A stretch of DNA of 64,000 bases from Nocardioides dokdonensis FR1436 (GCF_001653335.1 NZ_CP015079.1:2480001-2544000); one strand, 5' to 3'. Shown: positions 1 through 10,793, counted from the first letter of the stretch. Numbers and translations: made by a program. The notes: generated by a model from the letters alone, not told the origin.

Positions 1-56
1 TCGTCAAGAGCGCTCGCGACGCGGCCGACGAGGGCCGCCCGGCCCACACCAAGTGA
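1..56 (+). CDS. clpP1: ClpP1 protease subunit, C-terminal tail only
   Basis: Only the last 17 codons are in the window, ending in a TGA at 54-56. The tail is short, charged and ends in HTK, and it is followed at once by a second ClpP gene. Actinobacteria usually carry tandem clpP1-clpP2 genes whose products form a mixed tetradecamer, so I infer that this is the end of clpP1. The fragment is too short to identify from sequence alone; the call rests on position. Confidence 0.6.
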   Translation, partial: VKSARDAADEGRPAHTK

Positions 57-70
57 CGGGAGCACCGGAC

Positions 71-676
71 ATGAACTACTACATCCCGCAGTGGGAGGAG
101 CGCACGTCCTACGGCGTGCGCCGGATCGACCCCTACGCCAAGCTCTTCGAAGAGCGCATCATCTACCTGGGCACGCCGATCTCCGACGACGTCGCGAACG
201 CCGTGATCGCCCAGCTGCTCTGCCTGCAGTCGATGAACCCCGAGCAGGAGATCAGCATCTACATCAACAGCCCCGGTGGTTCCTTCACCGCGCTGACGGC
301 GATCTACGACACGATGAACTTCATCAAGCCCGACGTGCGCACGGTCTGCCTGGGCCAGGCGGCCTCCGCCGCCGCGATCCTGCTGGCCGCCGGCACGCCC
401 GGCAAGCGGATGGCGCTGCCCAACAGCCGGATCCTCATCCACCAGCCCTACACCGAGGGCACCTTCGGCCAGACCTCGGACATCGAGATCCAGGCCAACG
501 AGATCCTCCGGATGCGCGAGCTGCTCGAGAAGATGATCAGCGACCACTCCGGCCGTGCGGTCGAGGAGGTCAGCCGCGACATCGAGCGCGACAAGATCCT
601 CACCGCCCAGGCTGCGGTGGAGTACGGGCTGATCGACTCGGTCCTGGAGTCCCTGAAGGCACCGGCCCTCACCTGA
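71..676 (+). CDS. clpP2: ATP-dependent Clp protease proteolytic subunit 2
   Basis: This encodes the 201-residue serine protease ring subunit that degrades substrates unfolded by ClpX or ClpC in the cytoplasm. The catalytic triad is visible: Ser99 in GQAASA, His124 in LIHQP and Asp174 in ERDKI. The SPGG oxyanion segment is near residue 68. I chose the ATG at 71, which has GGGAG at a normal distance, over an upstream GTG at 53 that overlaps the clpP1 stop and has no ribosome site. The gene follows clpP1 with almost no gap and precedes clpX, so protease and unfoldase are probably co-expressed. Length is normal for the family. Confidence 0.96.
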   Translation: MNYYIPQWEERTSYGVRRIDPYAKLFEERIIYLGTPISDDVANAVIAQLLCLQSMNPEQEISIYINSPGGSFTALTAIYDTMNFIKPDVRTVCLGQAASAAAILLAAGTPGKRMALPNSRILIHQPYTEGTFGQTSDIEIQANEILRMRELLEKMISDHSGRAVEEVSRDIERDKILTAQAAVEYGLIDSVLESLKAPALT

Positions 677-811
677 GGGCCGACAAGGCGAGGTATCTCC
701 CCGTGTCTGCCCCCGAGAGGGCGGTCCGGGGAGTACCTTCGTCCAGATCGGTACAACGAGCACGACCCCGGGCGTCCCCCACGCCTGAGATGACTGAGGA
801 GGGTGACCCCG

Positions 812-2095
<1,284 letters not shown>

Positions 2096-2108
2096 CCCGA
2101 GCCCCCAC

Positions 2109-2158
2109 CACGCAGAGCAGCGCCCCGACCGGATCCCGGTCGGGGCGCTGCTGCGTGT
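2109..2158. terminator. Bidirectional terminator hairpin between clpX and valS
   Basis: A long inverted repeat has a core of 17-base arms at 2116-2132 and 2136-2152 around a 3-base loop. It extends outwards with CACGCAG against CTGCGTG, interrupted by a mismatch. It sits between two converging genes. No strong T run follows on either side, which is common in high-GC actinobacteria. Confidence 0.8.
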
Positions 2159-2177
2159 GTGCCGCGTCGGCCCGGGA

Positions 2178-4790
2178 TCAGTCCTGGGCGAGCGGTGCGA
2201 GCTCGGCGGCCACGCTGAGCTCGGTGGCGGCGGCGTCGACGGTGAAGACGAGGTCGCCCACGATCCGCCCGGTGCGCCGCAGGTCGTCGGCGGCCTGCTC
2301 GGCGGCCCGGACCAGGGCCTCGGGGCCGCTGACCTCGACGCGGCCCAGCTCGGCGCGCATGCTGACCTTGGCCTGCGACTTGGCGCCACGGATGCCGCCC
2401 AGGGCGGTCGCGACCGCCTCGACGACGATCGGGTCGGCGGCCGCCGCCGAGCCCAGGTCGAGCTCCGTGGGCCACGAGGCCTGGTGGATCGAGCCCTCCT
2501 GCCACCACGACCAGACCTCCTCGGTCACGTAGGGCAGGAACGGCGCGAGCAGGCGCAGCTGCACCTGCAGGGCGATCGCCAGCGTCGACCTCGCCGAGGC
2601 CGTCGCGGGGCCGCCGTCCTCGGCGTAGGCCCGCTCCTTGACCAGCTCGAGGTAGTCGTCGCAGAACTCCCAGAAGAACTTCTCCACCGACTCCAGGGCG
2701 CTGGTGTAGTCGTAGGCCTCGAAGGACTCGGTGGCCTTGCGGGTCACCACGGCCAAGCGGCCCAGCAGGGCGCAGTCGACGGGCTCGGAGACCTCGTAGG
2801 CGTTGCTCGAGGTCGCGCCCACGTTGCCCAGGACGAACTTGGAGGCGTTGAGCACCTTCATCGCCAGCCGGCGCCCGACCTTCATCTGCGCCTCGTCGAA
2901 GGGCGAGTCGAGGCCGGGACGGGCCATCGCGGCGCGCCAGCGCACCGCGTCGGCGCCGAACTTGTCGAGGATCTCGGTGGGCACCACGACGTTGCCCTTG
3001 GACTTCGACATCTTCTTGCGGTCCGGGTCGAGGATGAACCCGGAGACCAGCGCGTGCGACCACGGGGCGACGTGGTGCTCGAAGTGGGCACGCACCACGC
3101 GGGAGAACAGCCAGGTGCGGATGATGTCGTGGGCCTGGGTGCACAGGTCCATCGGGAAGACGCGCTCGAAGAGGTCCGGGTCGCTCTCCCAGCCGCCCGC
3201 GATCTGCGGGGTCAACGACGAGGTGGCCCAGGTGTCCATGACGTCCGGGTCGCCCATGAAGCCGCCGGGCTGGTTGCGGTGCGCCTCGTCGTAGCCGCGC
3301 GGGGCGTCGGTGGACGGGTCCACCGGCAGCTCGTCCTCACTGGGCAGCAGCGGGTGCTCGTAGTCCGGCTCGCCCTCGGCGTCGAGGGGGTACCAGACGG
3401 GGAACGGGATGCCGAAGAAGCGCTGGCGCGAGATCAGCCAGTCACCGTTGAGCCCGCCGACCCAGTTGTCGTAGCGGTGCTTCATGTGCGCCGGGAGCCA
3501 GGTGATCTCCTCGGAGCGGGACTGCATCTCGTCGCGCAGCGCGGCGTCGCGGCCGCCGTTGCGGATGTACCACTGGCGGGTCGCGACGATCTCGAGGGGC
3601 TTGTCGCCCTTCTCGTAGAAGTTCGCCATCCGCTGGGTCGGCTCGGGCTCGCCCTCGAGGTGGCCGCTCTCGCGCAGCATCGCGACCATCTCCTCGCGGG
3701 CGGAGAAGACGGTCTTGCCGGCCATCCGCTCGTAGGCGGTCTCGGCGGCGGCCAGCCAGGGCGGGGTCTCCCGCGTGAAGCGGCCGTCGCGGCCGATCAC
3801 GGTGCGCACCGGCAGGTTCAGCTCGCGCCACCAGGTGACGTCGGTGAGGTCGCCGAAGGTGCAGCACATGGCGATGCCGGCGCCCTTGTCCATCTCCGCG
3901 CCGGGGTGGGCCAGGACCGGCACCTCGACCCCGAAGACGGGGGAGGTCACGGTCGTGCCGAAGAGCGGCTGGTAGCGCTCGTCGTCGGGGTGCGCGATGA
4001 GCGCGACCACGCTCGGGATCAGCTCGGGCCGGGTGGTCTCGACGTGGACGGCGCTGCCGTCGGCGGCGTGGTAGGCGACGCGGTGGTAGGCGCCGGCGTA
4101 GTCGCGCGCCTCCAGCTCGGCCTGGGCGACCGCGGTCTGGAAGGTGACGTCCCACAGCGTGGGCGCCTCCTGGAGGTAGGCCTCGCCGCGGGCGAAGTTG
4201 CGCAGGAACGCGCGCTGGCTGACCGTCTGCGCCTTCGGGCCGATGGTCGTGTAGTGCTGCGACCAGTCCACGGACAGGCCCAGCGTGCGCCACAGCGACT
4301 CGAAGACCTCCTCGTCCTGGGCCACGAGCTCCTCGCACAGGGCGATGAAGTTGGGGCGGCTGACCGGGACCTGCTTCTTGGGGTCCGGCTTGGCCGGCGT
4401 GGTGAAGTCGGGGTCGAAGGGCAGCGAGGGGTCGCAGCGCACGCCGTAGTAGTTCTGCACCCGGCGCTCGGTGGGCAGGCCGTTGTCGTCCCAGCCCATC
4501 GGGTAGAACACCGACTTGCCCTGCATGCGCTGGTAGCGCGCGATCAGGTCGGTGTGGGTGTAGGAGAAGACGTGGCCCACGTGCAGGCTGCCGCTGACGG
4601 TCGGCGGGGGAGTGTCGATCGAGAAGACGTTCTCGCGCGGCTGGGTGCGGTCGAAGGTGTAGGTGCCCTGCTCCTTCCAGCGCGCCGCCCAGGTCGACTC
4701 GAGACCCTCGAGCGCCGGCTTGTCCGGTACGACGAGAGCACGCGCATCGGTGCTCGTCGCGTCGGTGGCCTGGGGCGTGGTCTCGGTCAT
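2178..4790 (-). CDS. valS: Valyl-tRNA synthetase, archaeal-style subfamily
   Basis: This class I synthetase charges tRNA-Val with valine. The 870-residue protein carries the HIGH-type motif HVGH in GSLHVGHVF (about residue 60) and KMSKS in KKMSKSKGN. The Rossmann fold, the CP1 editing insertion and the anticodon-binding region follow in order. The start is the ATG at 4788-4790, just before the first recognisable synthetase sequence; the open frame continues upstream but that part is not synthetase-like. The C-terminus stops soon after the anticodon-binding domain, without the long coiled-coil arm of the E. coli type. The N-terminal style ([22 protein letters not shown]) fits the archaeal/rickettsial-like ValS subfamily. 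In many actinobacteria valS lies beside folC; here two genes intervene. Confidence 0.95.
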   Translation of the reverse strand: MTETTPQATDATSTDARALVVPDKPALEGLESTWAARWKEQGTYTFDRTQPRENVFSIDTPPPTVSGSLHVGHVFSYTHTDLIARYQRMQGKSVFYPMGWDDNGLPTERRVQNYYGVRCDPSLPFDPDFTTPAKPDPKKQVPVSRPNFIALCEELVAQDEEVFESLWRTLGLSVDWSQHYTTIGPKAQTVSQRAFLRNFARGEAYLQEAPTLWDVTFQTAVAQAELEARDYAGAYHRVAYHAADGSAVHVETTRPELIPSVVALIAHPDDERYQPLFGTTVTSPVFGVEVPVLAHPGAEMDKGAGIAMCCTFGDLTDVTWWRELNLPVRTVIGRDGRFTRETPPWLAAAETAYERMAGKTVFSAREEMVAMLRESGHLEGEPEPTQRMANFYEKGDKPLEIVATRQWYIRNGGRDAALRDEMQSRSEEITWLPAHMKHRYDNWVGGLNGDWLISRQRFFGIPFPVWYPLDAEGEPDYEHPLLPSEDELPVDPSTDAPRGYDEAHRNQPGGFMGDPDVMDTWATSSLTPQIAGGWESDPDLFERVFPMDLCTQAHDIIRTWLFSRVVRAHFEHHVAPWSHALVSGFILDPDRKKMSKSKGNVVVPTEILDKFGADAVRWRAAMARPGLDSPFDEAQMKVGRRLAMKVLNASKFVLGNVGATSSNAYEVSEPVDCALLGRLAVVTRKATESFEAYDYTSALESVEKFFWEFCDDYLELVKERAYAEDGGPATASARSTLAIALQVQLRLLAPFLPYVTEEVWSWWQEGSIHQASWPTELDLGSAAAADPIVVEAVATALGGIRGAKSQAKVSMRAELGRVEVSGPEALVRAAEQAADDLRRTGRIVGDLVFTVDAAATELSVAAELAPLAQD

Positions 4791-4850
4791 GGCGTCAATC
4801 CTATGAGTCCCGCTCCTGCGGACCGAACCCGCCGTCCGGGGTCCGGGTCC

Positions 4851-4856
4851 TAACCT
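4851..4856 (+). promoter_or_regulatory. Candidate -10 box, leaderless acetyltransferase mRNA
   Basis: TAACCT ends six bases before the GTG at 4863. There is no ribosome-binding site between them, so the transcript would start at or near the start codon. I see no clear -35 box. Confidence 0.4.
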
Positions 4857-4862
4857 GCGTGC

Positions 4863-5765
4863 GTGACCTCCTACCGATTCGAGACCACGACGGACCCGGG
4901 CGCCTTCCTGGCCCGCGCCGGCGACCACCTGGCGCAGGAGCCGGTGCTGGCCACGGTGGTGGCCTCCTCCGCCCACGGGGCGTTGGGGGACGACGGCCCC
5001 GGGCCGCAGCACCCGCAGTGGTGGGTGAGCGTGCTCGCCGACGGGACCGACGGCGAGGAGGTCGTCGGGGTCGCGATGCGCACGGCGCCGTTCGTGCCGC
5101 ACCCGATGTGGGTGCACCTGATGCCGGACGACGCCGCGCTCGCGCTGGCCCGCGACCTGCACGCGCGCGGGGAGGACGTCACCGCCGCCAACGGTGCGCT
5201 GCCGAGCGTGGCCGTCTTCATGGACGAGCTGGCCCGCCTCCGCGACCGCGCGGCGTACGTCCACGAGCACCTGCGGCTCTTCGAGCTGCACAGCCTGGTC
5301 GAGCCGCGTCCGGTGCGCGGGCGGGCCCGTCCTGCGGGGCCCGAGGACCTCGACCTGGTCACCCGGTGGGCGGCGGCGTTCTCGGTCGACGCCGACGAGC
5401 AGGCCGGGCGCGAGCCCGAGCCCGGGGAGCACCTCGACGCGGCGTGGACCACGAGCCGGATCGAGCGCGGCCTGCTGTGGGTGTGGGAGGTCGACGGACG
5501 GCCCGTGCACTTCAGCGCCCGGTCCCCGGAGAGCTTCGGTGTCGTCCGGCTGGGGCCGGTCTACACCCCGCGCGAGCAGCGCGGGCACGGCTGGGCGAGC
5601 GCGCTGGTGGCGCACCTGAGCCGGGAGGTCCTCGACGAGGGGGCCCGCCCGACGCTCTTCACCGACCAGGCGAACCCGGTGTCGAACCGGATCTACCAGG
5701 CGCTGGGCTACGAGGCGCTGGCCGACACCGCCAACCTGCGGCTCACCACACCAGCACCGGCTTGA
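4863..5765 (+). CDS. GNAT family N-acetyltransferase
   Basis: The 300-residue product has a C-terminal GNAT fold. The acetyl-CoA loop appears as [13 protein letters not shown] (about residues 238-250), followed by [14 protein letters not shown], the usual final strand-helix. The N-terminal 130 residues look like a degenerate first GNAT-like half, so this may be a tandem-GNAT protein. Such proteins move an acetyl group from acetyl-CoA to an amine; the substrate cannot be told from sequence. The start is a GTG with a -10-like box directly upstream. The last 23 bases overlap the converging alcohol dehydrogenase gene. Confidence 0.85.
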   Translation: MTSYRFETTTDPGAFLARAGDHLAQEPVLATVVASSAHGALGDDGPGPQHPQWWVSVLADGTDGEEVVGVAMRTAPFVPHPMWVHLMPDDAALALARDLHARGEDVTAANGALPSVAVFMDELARLRDRAAYVHEHLRLFELHSLVEPRPVRGRARPAGPEDLDLVTRWAAAFSVDADEQAGREPEPGEHLDAAWTTSRIERGLLWVWEVDGRPVHFSARSPESFGVVRLGPVYTPREQRGHGWASALVAHLSREVLDEGARPTLFTDQANPVSNRIYQALGYEALADTANLRLTTPAPA

Positions 5766-6840
5766 CGACCCGACCGGCCAGCACGTCGTCCACCGCGTCG
5801 TTGATCTTCTCGAACGGGTAGGTCGTCACCAGCGCGTCGAGGTCGAAGCGACCCTGCGCGCGCATCGCGAGCAGCCGAGGCACCATCACCAGCGGGTCGG
5901 AGTCGCCCTCGACCGAGGCCAGCACCCGCTTGCCGCCCTGCAGCAGGTCGATCGCGTCGAGCTGGTACTCCTCGGGCCCCAGGCCGAGGACGACCAGCGT
6001 GCCGCGCGAGGCCAGGGACTGCTGGGCCTGCTTGACCACCGCAGGCACCGCGGTGGTGTCGACGGCGTACGTCGCGCCCCCACCGGTGAGCTCCTTGACC
6101 CGGGCCACGACCTCGGCCGGCTCGAGCCCCGAGGCGTCGACCGCGGTCGCGCCGAGCCGGGTCGCCTCGGCGAGCCGGGCCCCGACCAGGTCGACGGCCA
6201 GCACGGTGCCGACCCCCTCCGCGACGGCTGCCGCGACCGAGGCCAGCCCGACCGCGCCGACGCCGTACACGACCAAGGAGTCGTCGGCGTCGGGGTGCAG
6301 GACGTTGAGCACGGTGCCTGCGCCGGTCTGGTAGCCGCAGCCGAAGGGCGCAGCGAGGGTCAGGTCGAGGTCCGGGTCGACCACGACGCAGTTGTCGGCG
6401 TGGGCGAGGGCGTGCCGGGCCAGGCTGGACTGGCCGAAGAACGAGCCGAAGACGGGGGAGCCGTCCTGGTGCATGGTCGTCGAGCCGTCCGCGCGCATGC
6501 CCATGTAGTTGAGCAGCAGGGTCTGGTCGCAGTAGCCGACCAGACCCTCGCGGCAGGGACCGCACTCGCGGCAGGAGCGGAAGGACAGCACCACCTGGTC
6601 ACCGACGGCGATCCCCTCGACGTCGGTGCCGACCGACTCCACGACGCCGGCCCCCTCGTGGCCGAAGACGTTGGGGAACATCTCGGCCGGCAGGAGGCTG
6701 CGCATCGTGAGGTCGGTGTGGCACAGCCCCGTGGCCACGATCCGCACCAGCACCTCGTCCGCGCGGGGCTCGTCGAGCTCTACCTCGGCGAGCTCGAACG
6801 AGCCGCCCTGCCGGGTGACCATCGCCACTGTCGTCCTCAT
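5743..6840 (-). CDS. Zinc-dependent NAD(P) alcohol dehydrogenase, MDR family
   Basis: The 365-residue protein has the medium-chain dehydrogenase layout. The catalytic zinc ligands are Cys in GLCHTDL, His in GHEGAG and Cys in PFGCGYQTG. The structural zinc lobe is [15 protein letters not shown], and the nucleotide-binding glycines are in [11 protein letters not shown]. It resembles aryl- and sterol-linked alcohol dehydrogenases of actinobacteria that oxidise primary alcohols to aldehydes; the substrate is not resolved. A KstR-like palindrome lies 8 bases before its ATG, hinting at control by a lipid- or sterol-sensing TetR repressor. It overlaps the acetyltransferase gene tail-to-tail. Confidence 0.92.
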   Translation of the reverse strand: MRTTVAMVTRQGGSFELAEVELDEPRADEVLVRIVATGLCHTDLTMRSLLPAEMFPNVFGHEGAGVVESVGTDVEGIAVGDQVVLSFRSCRECGPCREGLVGYCDQTLLLNYMGMRADGSTTMHQDGSPVFGSFFGQSSLARHALAHADNCVVVDPDLDLTLAAPFGCGYQTGAGTVLNVLHPDADDSLVVYGVGAVGLASVAAAVAEGVGTVLAVDLVGARLAEATRLGATAVDASGLEPAEVVARVKELTGGGATYAVDTTAVPAVVKQAQQSLASRGTLVVLGLGPEEYQLDAIDLLQGGKRVLASVEGDSDPLVMVPRLLAMRAQGRFDLDALVTTYPFEKINDAVDDVLAGRVVKPVLVW

Positions 6841-6848
6841 GCCAGAAC

Positions 6849-6862
6849 TAGAACCTGTTCCA
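6849..6862. promoter_or_regulatory. KstR-like operator upstream of the alcohol dehydrogenase
   Basis: The 14 bases TAGAACCTGTTCCA match the published KstR pattern TNNAACNNGTTNNA at every fixed position. The site lies between divergent genes, 8 bases upstream of the dehydrogenase ATG (minus strand) and 42 bases upstream of folC. Repression of the dehydrogenase by a TetR-type sterol/fatty acyl-CoA sensor is my inference. Confidence 0.5.
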
Positions 6863-6889
6863 GAGTCTGGGTCAAGCGGTGGTCGTCCC

Positions 6890-6895
6890 TAGACT
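6890..6895 (+). promoter_or_regulatory. Candidate -10 box, leaderless folC mRNA
   Basis: TAGACT ends nine bases before the folC ATG at 6905, and no ribosome-binding site fits between them. Confidence 0.45.
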
Positions 6896-6904
6896 GGACC
6901 GGAC

Positions 6905-8323
6905 ATGAGTGAGCCTTCGTCTGACCCCGCCGCCGTCCCGCGTCCCGCCCAGAGCTTCGCCGAGGTGGAGGACGCCCTGCTGTCGCGCTGGCCCGAGACC
7001 CGTCTCGAGCCGTCGCTGGACCGGATCGAGGCCTTCCTCGAGCTGCTCGGCGACCCCCAGCGCTCGCTGCGCCTGGTCCACCTGACCGGCACCAACGGCA
7101 AGACGTCCACCGCGCGGATGATCGACGCGCTGCTGCGCACGCTGGAGCTGCGCACCGGGCGGTTCACCAGCCCGCACGTGGAGACGATGCACGAACGGAT
7201 CAGCATCGACGGCGAGCCGCTCGACGACGAGGCCTTCGTGCGCGCCTTCAACGACGTCGCGGCGTACACGCACCTGGTCGACGAGGACCAGGCGCACCCG
7301 TTGTCGTTCTTCGAGACGGTCGTGGGCATGGCCTACGCCGCGTTCGCCGACGCGCCGGTCGACGTCGCGGTCGTCGAGGTCGGCATGGGCGGCGCCTGGG
7401 ACGCCACCAACGTCGCCGACGCCGACGTCGCGGTGATCCTGCCGATCGCCGTCGACCACGCCCGCTACCTCGGGGGCACGCCCGACGTGATCGCCCAGGA
7501 GAAGGCCGGGATCATCAAGCCGGGCTCGACGGTGGTGATGGCCCAGCAGGAGGTCGAGGCCGCCGCCGTGCTGATGGCGCGCGCCGCCGAGGTCGGTGCC
7601 ACCGTGGCCCGCGAGGGCCTGGAGTTCGGCGTCGTCGCCCGCACCGCGGCCGTCGGCGGCCAGATGATGTCGCTGCAGGGCCTGCGGGCCCGCTACGACG
7701 ACGTCTTCGTGCCGCTGTACGGCGCCCACCAGGCGCAGAACGCCGCCGTCGCGCTGGCCGCGGTCGAGGCGTTCGTCGGCGGGACCGACGCGCAGCCGCT
7801 CGACGCCGAGCTCGTGCGCGCGGCCTTCGCCGAGGTCACCTCGCCGGCCCGCCTCGAGGTGGTGCGCCGCAGCCCCACCGTGCTGCTCGACGCCGCCCAC
7901 AACCCGCACGGCGCCGAGGCCGTGGGGGCCGCGCTCGAGGACTCCTTCACCTTCGAGCCGGTCATCGGCGTGCTCGGCGTGATGAGCGACAAGGACGTCG
8001 AGGGCCTGCTCGTGGCCCTGGAGCCGCACCTGGCCCACGTCGTGTGCACCCAGAGCTCCACCGACCGCGCGATGCCGGCCGACGCCCTCGGCGAGGCCGC
8101 CGTGGAGGTCTTCGGCCAGGACCGCGTCAGCGTGGTGCCCCGCCTGATCGACGCGATCGACGCCGCGGCTGCGCTCGCCGAGGCCGGCGAGAGCGTCGGC
8201 TCCTCGATCGGCTCCGGGGCGGTGCTGGTCACCGGCTCCGTCGTCACCGCCGGCGAGGCCCGCACCCTGCTGACCCGCGGTCGCCGGGAGCCCGGCGCCC
8301 CGCGCGAGGAGGAGCCGTCGTGA
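6905..8323 (+). CDS. folC: Bifunctional dihydrofolate synthase / folylpolyglutamate synthase
   Basis: FolC adds glutamate to dihydropteroate and folates using ATP, in the cytoplasm. The 472-residue protein shows the Mur-ligase-type P-loop TGTNGKTST (about residues 60-68), the SPHVETMHERI segment, the VGMGGAWDATN motif that marks FolC, and a C-terminal ligase domain with DAAHNPHGAEAV. A few dozen residues at each end are low-complexity and acidic. The gene overlaps the next one by four bases (GTGA), so the DUF4233 protein is translationally coupled. Confidence 0.95.
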   Translation: MSEPSSDPAAVPRPAQSFAEVEDALLSRWPETRLEPSLDRIEAFLELLGDPQRSLRLVHLTGTNGKTSTARMIDALLRTLELRTGRFTSPHVETMHERISIDGEPLDDEAFVRAFNDVAAYTHLVDEDQAHPLSFFETVVGMAYAAFADAPVDVAVVEVGMGGAWDATNVADADVAVILPIAVDHARYLGGTPDVIAQEKAGIIKPGSTVVMAQQEVEAAAVLMARAAEVGATVAREGLEFGVVARTAAVGGQMMSLQGLRARYDDVFVPLYGAHQAQNAAVALAAVEAFVGGTDAQPLDAELVRAAFAEVTSPARLEVVRRSPTVLLDAAHNPHGAEAVGAALEDSFTFEPVIGVLGVMSDKDVEGLLVALEPHLAHVVCTQSSTDRAMPADALGEAAVEVFGQDRVSVVPRLIDAIDAAAALAEAGESVGSSIGSGAVLVTGSVVTAGEARTLLTRGRREPGAPREEEPS

Positions 8324-8682
8324 AGCGGTCGCCCCGCCGCGGCATGTGCGCCGCGATCCTCTCCCTCGAGGCCATCACCCTGGGTCTGACCACCCCGGTG
8401 CTCATCTCGCTGACCGACGTGCCCACCGGGCTCGCGCTGCTCATCGGCCTCGGGCTCGCCGTGGTCTGCCTGCTGCTGGCCGGCATGCTGCGCTCGGAGT
8501 GGGCCTACACCGCCGGCTGGGCGGTGCAGGTGGCGGCTGTCGGTCTGGGCTTCGTGATCCCGATGATGTTCTTCCTGGGCGGCGTCTTCGCGCTGCTCTG
8601 GGCCACCGCCGTGCTGCTGGGTCGCAAGATCGAGCGCGAGCGGGCCGCCGCCTACGCGGCGTACGAGGCGCAGCAGGGGTAG
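8320..8682 (+). CDS. DUF4233 family small membrane protein
   Basis: The 120-residue protein has about four hydrophobic helices and a positively charged C-terminus (GRKIERERAAAYAAYEAQQ). Proteins of this family lie directly after folC and before ndk across actinobacteria; no function is known to me. The GTG start overlaps the folC TGA. Normally ndk would follow, but here a regulator/oxidase pair intervenes. Confidence 0.85.
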   Translation: MKRSPRRGMCAAILSLEAITLGLTTPVLISLTDVPTGLALLIGLGLAVVCLLLAGMLRSEWAYTAGWAVQVAAVGLGFVIPMMFFLGGVFALLWATAVLLGRKIERERAAAYAAYEAQQG

Positions 8683-8692
8683 CCCGCCCGGG

Positions 8693-10018
8693 TCACTCGA
8701 CGGCTGCTGCCACGACCGCCAGCACCCGGTCGAGCTCGGCGTCGGTGCAGCCGCCGAAGCCCAGCACCAGCCCGTGCCGGACGCTGCTGCGGCAGTAGTC
8801 GGCGAGCAGGGGCAGGTCGAAGCCCTCCCGCAGGGCCGCCTCGCGGGCCCGTCGGGCCGTGGCGGCGGGCAGGGTCCAGGTCGCGTACATCCCGGCGAGC
8901 GGGCCGTCGAGGTGCTCGCCCAGGGCCGCGGTGATCCGCGCCGCCCGCTCCGCGTAGGTGCGCCGCGCCGAGCGCACGACGCGGTCGACGTACCCGTCGC
9001 GGAGCAGGGAGAGCAGCGCACGCTGCACCGGCCAGGACGCCGCGTCGTGGGTGCGGGAGCGGTGGGCGTCGATGCGCTCGCCCAGGCCCGGCGGCGGCAC
9101 CAGCCACCCCAGCCGCAGGCTGGGCGAGACGGCCTTGCTCGTGGTGCCGAGGTAGGCCACCCGTTCGCGGTCGAGCGCCGTCAGGGCCGGGATCGGTGCC
9201 ACGTCGTAGCGGAACTCCGAGTCGTAGTCGTCCTCGACGAGCACCGTGCCGCTGCGGGTGGCCTCCGCGAGCAGCGCCAGGCGCGCGGCCCCGGACATCG
9301 TGGCGCCCAGCGGGTGCTGGTGCGCCGGCGTGACGTACGCCGCCGCGAGACCGCCCAGGTCGGCCCCGGCCGCGCCGGGCGGGAGGTCCACGACCCGACG
9401 CCCCGTGGCGCTCGCCGTGGCCACGGCCGCCCGGTACCCGGGGTCCTCCACCCCGACCGGACCGGGCCCGAGGGCCGTGAGCAGGTGGCGCAGGCCGTCG
9501 GTCGTCCCGGCGGTGATGCGCACGTCGTCGGGACCGACGTCGAGACCCCGGTCGCGGACCAGCCGGTGCGCGACCTCGGCGCGCAGCGCGGGCAGGCCGC
9601 GCGGGTCGTCGTACCCGCGCGGCGGGGTGGCGGCGGCGACGTCGCGCCAGGCCCGGCGCCAGGCGGCCACGTGCCGGGGATCGATCCACGGGGTGCCGGT
9701 GTCGAGCCGGACCAGGGACGGACCCGTCGGTGCCGCCGGCCCGGCCCGGCGCCGGGGTGGGGTGCGGGCGCGTCCGGCGGCCACGAAGGTCCCCGAGCCC
9801 TGCCGACCCTCGAGCCACCCCTCGGCGACCAGCTGGGCCCAGGCCTGCTCGACCACGGTGCGGGCCACGCCGAGCTCGGCGGCCAGGGCGCGGCTGCTGG
9901 GCAGGCGCTCACCGGGCGGCAGCCGGCCGTCGGTGATGCGGGCGCGCACGGCGTCGCTGAGCTGCACGCCGAGCGGGCGGGTGCTGCCGCGGTCGAGGCG
10001 GACGGCGAGCGGCGTCAT
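8693..10018 (-). CDS. MocR-type (GntR family) PLP-dependent transcriptional regulator
   Basis: The 441-residue protein joins a GntR winged helix (about residues 10-75, with PPGERLPSSRALAAELGV) to a class I aminotransferase-like domain (about 100-441). The PLP-binding lysine is in GTTSKAVSP. MocR proteins sense PLP or a related amine and commonly control vitamin B6, GABA or taurine genes; PdxR is the best known. The start is the ATG at 10016-10018; reading upstream leaves the recognisable domain. It is transcribed divergently from an FMN-barrel oxidase with a 69-base gap containing an inverted repeat, the usual arrangement of a MocR with its target. Confidence 0.92.
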   Translation of the reverse strand: MTPLAVRLDRGSTRPLGVQLSDAVRARITDGRLPPGERLPSSRALAAELGVARTVVEQAWAQLVAEGWLEGRQGSGTFVAAGRARTPPRRRAGPAAPTGPSLVRLDTGTPWIDPRHVAAWRRAWRDVAAATPPRGYDDPRGLPALRAEVAHRLVRDRGLDVGPDDVRITAGTTDGLRHLLTALGPGPVGVEDPGYRAAVATASATGRRVVDLPPGAAGADLGGLAAAYVTPAHQHPLGATMSGAARLALLAEATRSGTVLVEDDYDSEFRYDVAPIPALTALDRERVAYLGTTSKAVSPSLRLGWLVPPPGLGERIDAHRSRTHDAASWPVQRALLSLLRDGYVDRVVRSARRTYAERAARITAALGEHLDGPLAGMYATWTLPAATARRAREAALREGFDLPLLADYCRSSVRHGLVLGFGGCTDAELDRVLAVVAAAVE

Positions 10019-10046
10019 CGAGTGGCCTGTCCAGATCGTCGTGAAT

Positions 10047-10066
10047 TGGCCCTGGTTCGTGGGCCA
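10047..10066. promoter_or_regulatory. Inverted repeat between the MocR regulator and oxidase genes
   Basis: TGGCCC and GGGCCA form perfect 6-base arms with an 8-base spacer, in the middle of the 69-base divergent gap. A further TGGCC lies at 10023-10027 next to the regulator start. The position suits an operator controlling both genes. Binding by this MocR is inferred. Confidence 0.5.
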
Positions 10067-10075
10067 TTGTGCCCG

Positions 10076-10081
10076 CAGGAT
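10076..10081 (+). promoter_or_regulatory. Candidate -10 box for the FMN-barrel oxidase gene
   Basis: CAGGAT ends six bases before the ATG at 10088, matching the spacing of other apparently leaderless starts in this window. The inverted repeat lies directly upstream, where a regulator could act. Confidence 0.35.
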
Positions 10082-10087
10082 CGGAGC

Positions 10088-10783
10088 ATGACCACCGCAG
10101 CGCTCTCGCCCACCGACCGCACCACCGCGACCCGGGGTCGCCACCGCATGGTGGCGGAGCGCGCCGCGCTGCACGCCCTGCTGGCGGAGGCGATGGTGGC
10201 CCACGTCGGGCTGACGGTCGGGTCCGGACCGGACGCCCACCCGCTGGTCCTGCCCACGGCCTACGCCGCCGACCCCGACGGCCCCGACGACGGCGGCTCG
10301 CTCTACCTGCACGGCTCGGTCGCGGCCGGTTGGCTGCCCACGGTGCTCGCGGGCCAGGTCTGCGTGACGATCACGCTCCTCGACGGGCTGGTCGCGGCCC
10401 GGTCCGGGTTCCACCACTCGGCGAACTACCGCTCCGCGGTCGTGCTCGGCCGGCCCCGCCTGGTCGAGGACGAGGTCGAGAAGGTGCGGGCCCTGGACCT
10501 GGTGGTCGACCAGGTGGTGCCGGGGCGCTCGGGCACGCTGCGCCCGCACACGCGCAAGGAGCTGGCGGCGACCGCGGTGCTGGCGCTCCCGCTGGCGGAG
10601 GCCTCGCTCAAGGTGCGCGCCGGGGGACCGGTCGACGACGAGCCCGACATCGCGGCGGGGGTCTGGGGCGGCCACGTCCCGCTGCGCCTGGTCGCCGGCG
10701 AGCCGGTCGCCGACGCCGACGCGGTCGGCGTCCCGGTGCCCGCCGAGGTGGCCGCACGCGCGGCGGCGCTCGCTGCTCGGTAG
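10088..10783 (+). CDS. Pyridoxamine 5'-phosphate oxidase family protein
   Basis: The 231-residue product has the split-barrel flavin fold of the pyridoxamine phosphate oxidase superfamily: a strand-rich N-terminal half with [12 protein letters not shown] (cofactor-phosphate side) and a conserved [12 protein letters not shown] segment typical of the FMN-binding NimA-like branch. It may oxidise or bind a pyridoxine-type or nitro compound using FMN; it is not the classical PdxH. It is paired with a divergent MocR regulator, which supports a role in B6 or amine metabolism. The ATG at 10088 is preferred since upstream sequence is intergenic. Its TAG stop forms part of a -10-like box for ndk. Confidence 0.85.
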   Translation: MTTAALSPTDRTTATRGRHRMVAERAALHALLAEAMVAHVGLTVGSGPDAHPLVLPTAYAADPDGPDDGGSLYLHGSVAAGWLPTVLAGQVCVTITLLDGLVAARSGFHHSANYRSAVVLGRPRLVEDEVEKVRALDLVVDQVVPGRSGTLRPHTRKELAATAVLALPLAEASLKVRAGGPVDDEPDIAAGVWGGHVPLRLVAGEPVADADAVGVPVPAEVAARAAALAAR

Positions 10784-10786
10784 GGT
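10781..10786 (+). promoter_or_regulatory. Candidate -10 box, leaderless ndk mRNA
   Basis: TAGGGT overlaps the stop codon of the oxidase gene and ends seven bases before the ndk ATG. No ribosome-binding site is present between them. Confidence 0.4.
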
Positions 10787-10793
10787 CGCGGGC

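Noticed and set aside
2157-4853. An 898-codon open frame on the plus strand opposite valS
   Set aside because: The valS domains on the minus strand explain the region; the antisense product has no domain and an extreme Gly/Arg/His composition.
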